In this document: piece after piece, positions 55,055 through 64,000 of the stretch
How positions within the stretch are numbered: the first letter of the stretch is position 1
Layout: the number at the start of each line of letters is the position of its first letter
Assembly: GCA_006176705.1 (NCBI GenBank)
Contig: QRFJ01002107.1
Coordinates: 62,001 to 126,000 of the forward strand
Direction: 5' to 3'
Origin: Cocos nucifera
Lineage: Eukaryota > Streptophyta > Magnoliopsida > Arecales > Arecaceae
Length of the DNA: 64,000 bases
The notes under the pieces: model-generated
What the model was told of the DNA's origin: nothing
Database searches by the model: none
The model's input: the letters and a program-made list of their open reading frames with translations, nothing else
Made by a program: the position numbers and the translations under genes

Positions 55055-57656
55055 ACTAATATATGCACTAAAAGCCAGAATTGGCTGACACTTGTAATAC
55101 ACTTCTAGGGGCAAAATTGTAATTTTAACTATAATCAATAAAATGGGTTATTTTCTATCACATATGTGTATTTAGTGTCTGTGATACATCCTTTGAGTTA
55201 ATGGTAATGATAATTCATATTTTCAAGAGTTGAAAATTTAAGATATGAATAATCATTATTAACTCATAAAATGCTCCCAACCAAAGGATCATCAAAAGGA
55301 TGGTGATTGATCTGGAAGGTTGATATATAATTGCTTCTCTTTAGTAGATGAGTCTTGAGTCGACGGTGTGGAGATACTAGAGCGAGAGTACAGGTACTCA
55401 TTAGAGAATGAGGGCACTGAGCGTGACCACCTTAAATAGTTATTAGAAAGTCTACCTTCTCGTCAATGACTGACTCGATGCTGCAGTGGTGTGTCTAATT
55501 CTTTGACCTGAGATGCATCAACAGTTCACCTTGAGGATGTTATAGTTTGACTACACCATAACTCGATCTCCTAGCCATTCGAAATCCTAAGGTGTATGTT
55601 GGCTATAGCATGTTCATTGTAGGAACTGGATTGCATCAAGATGGAATCTATCTACCTCGATGGTAGAGGACCAGCCCTATGATGATCATAAGAATCAAGT
55701 CCAGAAGCCCATGGCCATGGCAGTGTGAAATAATAGAAAGAGTTTCTATTAAGGTTTTCACATTGGACCTGAATCGAATGATTACATCATATGAAAGAAA
55801 CTAGGGTTTGACGAGTTCATCTTAACCCTAATCTGATCGGAGCTCAAGATAGAAGAACTTAATCACATAGGTAGCTGCACGAAGAGGTTCGCATTCAGCT
55901 CTGATGGGTTGCCACCATGTACTGCTAGGTGTCACTGGTGGATTTTGGGAGCAATTAGAATGATTTGGATGATCGATCATTCTAGTTGTTCGAATTAGAA
56001 GAGTTCTGATCCATCGAAAGGAGTTTCGATGATGTCGATGATAGAGATCATAACATATCCCATTACCATACAGAACTGAACCTAACTGGATTACACAAAT
56101 AAGGGTTTGAATCTAGTGATCATTAATTGAAAGAAAGAGTTTCTATTAAGATTTTCACATTGGACCTGAATCGAATGATTACATCATATGAAAGAAACTA
56201 GGGTTTGACGAGTTCATCTTAACCCTAATCTGATCGGAGCTCAAGATAGAAGAACTTAATCACATAGGTAGCTGCACGAAGAGGTTCGCATTCAACTCTG
56301 ATGGGTTGCCACCATGTACTGCTAGGTGTCACTGGTGGATTTTTGGAGCAATTAGAATGATTTGGATGATCGATCATTCTAGTTGTTCGAATTAGAAGAG
56401 TTCTGATCCATCGAAAGGAGTTTCGATGATGTCGATGATAGAGATCATAACATATCCCATTACCATACAGAACTGAACCTAACTGGATTACACAAATAAG
56501 GGTTTGAATCTAGTGATCATCAATTGAACTGATCCAGTTCAATTGATCTGAATGAGATTCAATTAGGTTCAAGAAAATCATGCTAGCACTCGATTGAACC
56601 TAACGTTCATCCTTTACTATCATAAATAGTTGTTCTGACTAAGCCAAAGGAGTTTGTACTCGATCAGAGGCCTTCACTTGGTCTGACTAGAGTCTTTCCA
56701 GGTTAGAAAAGGGTTGTCTTATTTTGTAAGATAATACCTGCCATTTTTGGTCACCTGCCATTTCTCGTCCTTTGACTTTGGTCAAAAGTTGACCTTTGAT
56801 TGGTCAAATATTGACCATTGACACTTTGACTTCTATCCACATGTCACGCACCTATTGGAGAGCTGGTGGGGGCTTGTCCAGGAGTCTCTGTTGGATAGGG
56901 ACTCCATCTCCTTTTTGGATTTTAAATAGACTCCTCCTAAGAACCAACTTTGACTGGTCTTAGGCACCATCTAATGATAAATCTAAGAGACTCTATTCTC
57001 ACCAATCAGATTTAGATCTGATTTCATAAAGTGTTATGATTGGTTGGGAAAAAGAGGAGTTGGATCGTGTATAGTCTATAAATAAGACCCTGCACCCAAC
57101 TCAAAGAAACAACATAGCATAATTCCCATGCCCCAAGGCTGCCTCTCTCTTCCTCCTCCATGCCAAGCTCATCTTCTCCCACTCCTCTCCATGCACAAAG
57201 TAGTTTGGGATCTTAGTTGGTGCAATCTAGGCGAGAGAAAGGCGACAGAAAGCTAGAAGGCTGCACTGCTGCAAAGGACAACTGTTGATCTTCGAAAGGT
57301 GTTTTGAAGATCCTCCAAATCAGATTCAGATCTAATTTTTGGAGACATGATAGAGAAGAAGAGGATCTCTAGATCCAGTCTAAGTGGATACTGATAGAGG
57401 CTAAGCACTTACGTGGCTAGATCCAGAACCTTCTACTGCTTACAGGATCATCAACGGGTAATAGGATTATCCTACATCAAGATAAATTAAATTTGATTTA
57501 ATTTATCTAGATTTTATTTTTATTATTAAAATAATAAAAATTAGATCTAAAATATCTCAGATCTAATTTAGATCAAAGAAAAAAAATTTTAAAATATATC
57601 TCTTGATCCGATCAGATCTGAACGAACCTGGTCCGAGAAATCAGGATTTTCCTTCA
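55055..57656 (+). repeat. A3 5' LTR
   Basis: It is about 2.6 kb, enlarged by a 397-bp tandem duplication. It ends TTTTCCTTCA before the primer site. The TATA box CTATAAATAAG is near 57074. The large palindrome lies at about 55194-55264. No gene is seen. Confidence 0.88.
55736..56529 (+). repeat. 397-bp tandem duplication in the A3 LTR
   Basis: 55736-56132 is repeated as 56133-56529 with only a few mismatches. Both copies start GAAAGAGTTTCTATTAAG and end in GAATCTAGTGATCAT.AATT. A short GAAA repeat marks the junction. Other Cop-A LTRs in the window have a single copy. Confidence 0.93.
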
Positions 57657-59528
57657 ACTGGTATCAGAGCCAAGGTTCTAAAGTATTTAGATCTAATTTT
57701 AAATTTATTTTAATTAAAAAATAAGTGATTTTAGATGTCACATGAGATGTGATCAGATCTGAAATTCAGAAAAAATTAAAATTAAATGATTTGGATCTAA
57801 GATTAGAAAATATGCATGACTAGTTCTAAAATAGAATAGTTCTATAGAATAGTCTTGCATGTTTTTAATTTAATTTGATTAAATCATATTTTAGATCTAT
57901 TTATTTACTATTTTTTGATATTATAATTATTATAATAACATCTAAAAAATAGTAAATAAAAATTATTTAATTTTAAACATCATATGAGATATGATTGATG
58001 CATGTCTAGACTAGTTGTAGAATAGTTCTACATAGTTGTCTAGATTAGAGTTTATTTTGATAAGATCAATTTAAATCTAATTTTTTAGATTATTATGAGA
58101 TAATTTAGATCTAAAAATATGCATGATTCGATACATGAGATGTATGCAAAATATGCCATGATTAGATCTAATTTGTATATGAGATATATGATATAGATCT
58201 AAATATGTTTTGTAGTATTACATGTTCCTGATTAAGGCGTTCCTCTTGGCCGTCCGGTCATAAGAATGAAGAAGGGTTTAAAGGCCCTCTCTTCCCATCC
58301 GATGGGGTGTTCTTATGATGTGTAGGGGTGCTGCGTGTTCGTCCTTAATCAGAAATCCAAAACTTACTTTCTGCAAAACCCTAGATCCTGAAACCCTAGG
58401 ATTTATTGTGCATATTTTGTTTATGAACCCTACTTAATTAAGAATTAAGATTATGAAATATTAATTAGGTCTAAAATTGAGAATTTTAGATCTAAGACAT
58501 ATTCATAATACTGGGTTCGGGCTTGGGTAGCTCAATTAGGTCTAAGCGGTTGATCAAACCGAATCAAGAGTTGGTTAGATGGGATCAACAATGCTTAAAT
58601 TGACCAGCCTAATAGGATTAAGTCTGGGTCAAGATCGAGTCACGATCAAGCAAGACCTATTTAGGCTCAGAGGTTAGAGTCTGGATTGTAGGCTAACCCA
58701 ATTGGTTCTGGCTCAACAATTTGGTGTCTAAGGTAAGTTTGGCACATACGACCGACTGGATTTTTAATTGGAAGCTACTCGACCTGAATGCATTCTTGTA
58801 CGAGTTAATGGCATATTCCTTCCACCGGTCTCACTTACCTGGCCATATCTGTTGACACAGTTCTGATCTGAGGTGGTCAATAATCCGAGCTAACCCATGC
58901 CACTAGGTTAGTCATAATTGTTATGACTATGACAAGTCTAGTTTAATGAGACCTGAATCAATTCTCCCTAAGAAAAGATTAAGTCTGAGGTCTTCCACCA
59001 TTGTAGATGTGCGGGCCCTTCCCGGGGTTGATTGTTCTCGGCTGGATACAGTGGCTCAATTGCACCGAAAAGATGCAACCATGTCTATTAGGCATTGGAT
59101 GCTATGGGCTGGAGGATGAGTTGGGCTCAATATTTTGGATACGGTGAGAGACTCAATTAGGAATCCAGTCTATGCAAATGGTGGGTCTGACTTAACTAAG
59201 GAGTGGATCAATATTTCGGATACGGTGAGATTCATGAATTAGAGACCAAGTTTGGGTGCACCATGATTAGAGAATCATTGAACAAGAGTTGTTCACTCAT
59301 TGGCTAACCCATCACCAATAACTGTTAGGTGAGGTGATGAGTCAGTTGGTGAGACCGCACCACCCACTAGAAATCATTAATCATGGAGATTTTTGCATCT
59401 CTACAGAGGGAGTGTAGGGATCCGAGAAAATAGTGGGAGCTAATTTATTTAAAAATAAAATTTCTAAATAAATTGGTCAAGTCATAATTACAGTATCTAA
59501 CTAGAATCTTTGACTCTCTATAGGAAAA
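57657..59528 (+). other. A3 leader with tRNA-Met primer site and stem-loops
   Basis: The primer site TGGTATCAGAGCC is at 57659-57671. Hairpin 1 spans about 57818-57854, hairpin 2 58005-58044, and the large stem-loop 58258-58318. It is non-coding, 1.87 kb. Confidence 0.85.
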
Positions 59529-60350
59529 ATGTCTGCGTCCAACCCATTGGCACGTATCCTGGACACACATAGACTGACCGGACCCAATTATAAAGATTGG
59601 CTCAGGAACTACAAAATTATTTTGGGATTCTGAGAAGTTAACCCATGTATTGGACCAGGACCCTCCCACCTTACCAGCCCGTCCATCCACTGAACAGAGA
59701 GCGTCTCTGGAAAAATGGATAGACGAAGATAATAAGGCCAGATATTACATGTTGGGCTCGATGTCTGATGAGCTCCAGCGCCAACATGAAGATATCGGGA
59801 CTGCTCGCCAAATGTTGGCTCACCTGCAGGAGATGTTTGGTGAACAGAGTCGCGCAGCCAAAGTATCAAGTCACGAAATGACTTTTTAAGGCTAAGATGC
59901 GTGATGGGCAGTCAGTCCAAGATCACTGCCTGATGATGATCAAGGACTTGGAAGAGCTTGAGAAGCTCGGTGTGAAGTTGGACTTGGATCTGCAGAATGA
60001 TGTTATTCTGCAATCCTTGACTGATGCATATGGGCAATTCATCATGAATTACCACATGCATAAACTTCAAAATTCCTTGGCCGAATTAATGAATATGCTG
60101 GTCACCGCTGAGCTTTCTATGAAAGGTTCTAAAGGCTCAGTTCTTGCTATGGAACGGACTTCTTCCAAAAGAAAGTCTTATGGAAAGAAAAAGAAGTCTG
60201 CGAAAAAGCAGAAGGTGGAAGGAGCAAAGAAGAAGAAGGCAGAGCCGAAGAAAAAGGCCGCTGTCAAAGGAAAGTATTTCCATTGCAACAGCGACGGCCA
60301 TTGGAAGCGGAACTGCCCTACTTACCTGGCCACCCTAAAGAACAAGAAGG
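59529..60350 (+). pseudogene. gag: A3 gag, frameshifted
   Basis: The ATG at 59529 begins 'MSASNPLARILDTHRLTGP'. A small indel near 59630 shifts the frame, the domain continues open in 59650-59889 ('KARYYMLGSMSDELQRQHEDIGTA', 'LQEMFGEQS'), an extra A near 59861 shifts it again, and 59897-60487 carries 'LMMIKDLEELEKLGVKLDLDLQNDVILQSLTDAYGQFIMNYHMHKLQNSLAELMN'-type dimerisation sequence, a Lys-rich tail and the zinc knuckle near 60277-60325 (YFHCNSDGHWKRNC, first Cys replaced). Only two one-base events separate it from one frame, far less damage than in A1. Confidence 0.9.
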
Positions 60351-60780
60351 AAGGTCCTTCTGGAGGTATGCTCGTTATTGAGTCTAACCTTACGATTTCT
60401 TCTGCATCCAGTTGGGTGCTTGACTCTGGTTCTAGTGCTCATCTATGCACTTCTACATGCAGGATCTTGAGGATAGCAGGAGGCTGAGGGATGGAGACAT
60501 GATCCTATGCATTAAAAATGGAGCAAGAGTTGCTGCAGTGGTTGTGGGAACATACCCTCTTCGATTACCATCTGGTTTAGACTTAGTTTTGAAAGACTGT
60601 TATTATGTGCCTACAGCTAGCAGGAATTTGATTTCTGTTTCATGCTTAGCACTAGAAGGCTATGTGATTACCTTCTTTAAGGACCATTGTAACATTCTTT
60701 ATGAAAGAAATAAAATTGCAAATGGTTTTCTTATTAACAGTCTTTATCAGCTACATATTGATGTACCTGTTCTAACTATC
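60351..60780 (+). pseudogene. pol: A3 aspartic protease
   Basis: 'SSWVLDSGSSAHLC' near 60406-60450 has the intact Asp-Ser-Gly catalytic triplet. An extra base near 60452 shifts the frame into the open stretch 60445-61023, which holds 'RLRDGDMILCIKNGARVAAV', 'YPLRLPSGLDLVLKDCYYVP' and 'NLISVSCLALEGYVITF'. It would release Gag and Pol domains. Apart from the shift the domain is complete, and it leads on into integrase without a stop. Confidence 0.88.
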
Positions 60781-61678
60781 GAGCAAAACGTGAATGCCAA
60801 ACGACCTAGGGATAGTCCAAATGATAGATATCTATGGCACCTGAGATTAGGTCATATAGCAGAAGATAGGATCAACAAATTGGAGAAAAATGGGCTATTG
60901 AGTCCGTTGACTTTCGAGTCATATCCAACTTGTGAATCTTGTCTTCAAGGCAAAATGACTAAACTTCCTTTTGTTAGGACATGGGGAAAGGGCCACAGAT
61001 CTCCTTGCCCTAGTACATACTGATGTGTGCGGCCCATTTGATGTGCCGGCTAGAGGCAATTTTGTCTACTTCATTACCTTTACCGATGATCTGTCTAGGT
61101 ATGGGTATGTGTATCTTATGAGACACAAGTCTGAAGCTTTTGAAAAGTTCAAAGAATTCAGACATGAAGTAGAAAAATAAACTGAAAAACCCATTAAGGT
61201 TCTTCGATCAGATCGAGGAGGTGAATACCTTAGCCGAAAATTCCTAGACTATCTCAAGAAAAATGGCATAGTCTCTCAATGGACTCCACCAGGAACACCT
61301 CAACTCAACGGGGTTTCAGAACGGAGAAATCGAACTCTATTGGATATGGTCCGATCCATGATGAGCTTCACAGACCTTCCTGATTTTCTTTGGGGACACT
61401 CATTGTTAACTTCAATTTATCTACTGAATAGGGTTCCCTCTAAAATCGTTCCTACCACACCGTATGAGATATGGCACAGTAAGAAACCAAGTCTGAGTCA
61501 TCTCAGAATTTGGGGTTGTCCAGCTCATGTCAAAAGACAACAAGCAGACAAGTTAGAGTTTAGGTCCTTCAGAGCTCGATTCATAGGATATCCTAAAGAG
61601 TCATTAGGATACTATTTCTACATTCCAGAAGACCATAATGTGATTGTGAGTCGACATGCCATCTTTCTTGAAAAATAG
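60781..61678 (+). pseudogene. pol: A3 integrase with intact catalytic triad
   Basis: The zinc-binding segment is 'RYLWHLRLGHIAEDRINKLE' near 60826-60885 and 'YPTCESCLQGKM'. An extra base near 60976 shifts the frame to the one starting at 60971. The catalytic residues are all present: Asp at 61022-61024 (VHTDVCG), Asp at 61211-61213 (RSDRGGEY) and Glu at 61319-61321 (VSERRN). One stop at 61178-61180 replaces a Gln. The C-terminal part ends 'DHNVIVSRHAIFLEK' before a stop at 61676-61678. It is the only integrase core here without loss of a catalytic residue. Confidence 0.9.
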
Positions 61679-62890
61679 TTTATTCAAGATAGCGGCATTG
61701 GAAAGCAGATTAAGCTTGATGAGAAAGTCTCATAAGTACAATGAGCTAAGGACCAATTGGAACCAAATCAGGTTGAGCCAATAAGAACACTACCTCCTCC
61801 ACCTCGTAGATCGAAAAGAGTTTTTCCGTCCCCCTGAAAGATACTTAGGTATTATTTCAGAGGAAGTAGAGGAAATGTTCCTCATAGGCAATGGTGCTCA
61901 TGGTGATGACCCCAAAACCTACAACGAGGCGATATCAGATATCGACTCTAAGAAATGGCTAGAGGCAATGCAGTCAGAAATTGACTCGATGCACTCAAAC
62001 CAAGTCTGGACCTTGGTAGATCCACCAGAAGGTATAGTACCTATTGGGTGTAAATGGATCTTTAAGAGAAAGATTGGTGCAGATGGGAATGTGGAGACAT
62101 TCAAGGCTAGACTAGTGGCAAAAGGTTATAGTCAATGCGAAGGCATTGACTATCAGGATACCTTTTTCCCAGTGGCTATGCTAAAATCCATCCGCACATT
62201 GCTTGTCGTTGCAGCCTATTTCAATTATGAAATATGGCAAATGGACGTGAAAATGGCATTCTTAAATGGATATCTTGAGGAAGATATCTATATGGAACAG
62301 CCGCTAGATTTCACATCCAGTGATACTGATCACAAGGTTTGCAAGCTGCAAAGGTCCATATATGGACTTAAGCAAGCATCTCGGAGCTGGAACACTCGTT
62401 TCAATGATGTGATCAAAATATTTGGTTTCATCAAAAATGAAGAGGAACCATGTGTCTTCGAAAAGGTCAGTGGGAGCGCTATTGTCTTCCTTGTATTGTA
62501 CGTGGATGACATCCTCCTTATTGGGAATGATACTCCCATGTTGACGATAGTCAAAATATGATTGTCCAAGAAATTCTTCATGAAAGACCTAGGTGAAGCA
62601 TCCTTTATTCTAGGAATTAAGGTCTATTGGGATAGATCGAATAGGATGCTAGGACTTTCACAGAAGATATACATAAAGGAAGTACTAAAGAGGTTTAGTA
62701 TGGAAAACTCTAAGAGGGGATTAATACCCTTCAGACATGGTATTCATCTTTCCAAGAAGATGTGCCCTAGCACACCTGAGGAAATAGAACGCATGAGCAA
62801 AATCCCTTATGCATCTGCAATAGGGAGCCTCATGTATGCCATGCTATGTACACGACCTGATATAGTCCATGCTGTGAGTGTCACAAGTTG
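61679..62890 (+). pseudogene. pol: A3 reverse transcriptase, two stops only
   Basis: 61679-61874 is the IN-RT linker, with stops and a shift (a Pro-rich stretch near 61790-61830). From 61875 the frame is open except for a stop at 62559-62561 (Trp in relatives). It holds 'KKWLEAMQSEIDSM', 'GCKWIFKRKIGADGN', 'ARLVAKGYSQ.EGIDYQDTF', 'MDVKMAFLNGYLEEDIYMEQP', 'LQRSIYGLKQASRSWN', the Tyr-Val-Asp-Asp box at 62499-62510, 'MKDLGEASFILGIKVY' and 'GSLMYAMLCTRPDI'. A stop at 62889-62891 (Arg in relatives) separates it from RNase H in the same frame. This is a nearly intact RT. Confidence 0.93.
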
Positions 62891-62891
62891 A

Positions 62892-63479
62892 TATCAATCA
62901 AATCTAGGTGAAGAATACTGGACTTCTGTGAAATGTATCCTTAAGTACTTAAGAAGAACTAAAGATATGATGTTGGTCTTTGGTAATGGAGAACTCCAAG
63001 TCCAGGGATACACAGACTCGGATTTCATGTCCGATGTAGATGATCGAAAGTCGACATCTAGGAGTCTGTTTGTGTGCAATGGTGGTGCTATCAGTTGGAA
63101 GAGTTTCAAGCAAACCATGATAGTAGATTCCACCATGGAAGCAGAATATATCGCTACATCAGAGGCTGCGAAGAAAACATTCTGGTACAAGAAGTTTGCT
63201 ACAGAAATCAGAGTAATGCCATCAGATGCCATTCCTCTATATTGCGACAACAATGGTGCCATAGATCTTGCTAAGGATCCAAGGTCTCATTAGAAATCCA
63301 AGCACATTGAGCGGCGATACCACCTCATCCGCGATTACCTTAAGAAGGATAATGTCGAGGTCAAGAGAGTCAATTCCACAGACAATGTGGCAGACCCACT
63401 TACAAAGCCATTGGAATAATAAAAGGTCGAAGCCTACCTTGAGAAGATGGGACTTAGACTTGTAGCCAATTGGCTTTAG
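62892..63479 (+). pseudogene. pol: A3 RNase H
   Basis: It is in frame with RT: 'EYWTSVKCILKYLRRTKDMMLVFGNGELQ', 'GYTDSDFMSDVDDRKSTSRSLFVCNGG' with the first catalytic Asp, 'STMEAEYIATSEAAKKTFWYKKF' with the Glu, and 'CDNNGAIDLAKDPRSH' with the next Asp. A stop at 63291-63293 precedes the C-terminal end ('HIERRYHLIRDYL', 'DNVADPLTKPLE', then two stops near 63418). The shared pol stop is at 63477-63479. The open frame at 62894-63262 on the opposite strand is its shadow. Confidence 0.9.
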
Positions 63480-63482
63480 GAT

Positions 63483-63493
63483 AAGTGGGAGAT
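63483..63493 (+). promoter_or_regulatory. A3 polypurine tract
   Basis: AAGTGGGAGAT directly precedes the 3' LTR, as in A1 and A2. Confidence 0.7.
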
Positions 63494-64000
63494 TATTAGA
63501 TATATGTGTCCTAGAAGCCAGAATTGGCTGACACTTGTAATACACTTCTAGGGGCAAAATTATAATTTTGACTATAATCAATAAAATGGATTATTTTCTA
63601 TCACATATGTGTATTTAGTGTCTGTGATACATCCTTTTAGTTAATGGTAATGATAATTCATATTTTCAAGAGTTGAAAATTTAAGACATGAATAATCATT
63701 ATTAACTCATAAAATGCTCCCGACCATAGGATCAACATAAGAATGTTGATTGATCCGAAAGGTTGGTGTACAATCACTTCTCTTTAGTAGATGAGTCTTG
63801 AGTCTACGGTGTGGAGACACCGAAATGAGAGTACAGGTACTCGTTAGAGAATAAGGGCACTAAGCATGACCACCTCGAGTAGTCATTAGGACGTCTACCT
63901 TCTCGTCAATGACTGACTCGATGCTGTAGTGGTGTGTCTGGTTTTTTGATCTGAGGTGCATTGAAAGTTCACCTTGAGGGTGTTATAGTTTGACTACATC
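63494..64000 (+). repeat. A3 3' LTR, first 507 bp
   Basis: It starts TATTAGATATATGTG and follows the family LTR, including the first palindrome at about 63639-63709, to the window edge. Confidence 0.88.

Larger units (their letters stand above)
55055..64000 (+). mobile_element. A3: best preserved Cop-A copia element, right end off window
   Basis: It has a 5' LTR, primer site, leader, gag-PR-IN-RT-RH with only a handful of stops and shifts, a polypurine tract and the first 0.5 kb of the 3' LTR. The LTR start is eroded, so the exact left end (about 55055) is uncertain by a few bases. It interrupts the Cop-B2 3' LTR. Confidence 0.9.

Noticed and set aside
62894..63262. 122-codon minus-strand frame
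   Set aside because: It is the reverse shadow of the A3 RNase H, whose motifs are clear on the plus strand.

Overview
The window is plant nuclear DNA made almost wholly of LTR retrotransposons nested inside one another. I find no host gene, no tRNA or rRNA gene and no bacterial feature. The evidence for a plant is the mix of Ty1/copia elements with 2.2-2.9 kb LTRs, Ty3/gypsy elements of Athila/Tat type and a chromodomain type, initiator-Met and Asp tRNA primer sites, 5-bp target duplications and a CACTA-type transposon end. A monocot such as a palm would fit, but that is only an inference. The labels Cop-A, Cop-B, Gyp-C, Gyp-D and Gyp-E are mine.

Left part (1-26586). 1-6705 is the right half of an Athila-like element (Gyp-E) with its 3' LTR. 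It sits in the reverse transcriptase of a copia element (Cop-B0, 6706-11712), directly behind the catalytic box. The 3' LTR of Cop-B0 is itself split by an inverted solo LTR of Gyp-E (7852-9686, target duplication AAGTT). Cop-B0 ends in a fragment of Gyp-C leader (11713-12218), followed by the decayed copia element A1 (12219-21425). Next come a minus-strand Gyp-C remnant (21427-24834), a CACTA-like end with palindromic repeats (24835-25661) and an orphan Cop-A LTR piece (25662-26586).

Right part (26587-64000). Cop-B1 contributes a 5' LTR and leader (26587-30471) and is interrupted by Cop-B2. The 5' LTR of Cop-B2 starts at 30472 and ends only at 49382, because two complete elements lie inside it. 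These are A2 (30720-41277, duplication AACAT) and the pol-deleted gypsy element D (42292-47706, duplication CTTCA). The body of Cop-B2 runs 49383-54443 and its 3' LTR is cut at about 55054 by A3 (55055 to past the window end), the best preserved copia element here.

All coding regions are broken by stops, frameshifts or deletions, so they are annotated as pseudogenes. They once formed ordinary gag - protease - integrase - RT - RNase H (copia) or gag - protease - RT - RNase H - integrase (gypsy) polyproteins. The most interesting signals are non-coding. The 1.9-kb leaders between primer site and gag carry stem-loops kept by compensatory changes between copies, the Cop-A LTRs carry conserved palindromes, one LTR has a hairpin-forming minisatellite, another a 397-bp tandem duplication, and A2 contains a block that looks like uncorrected sequence.
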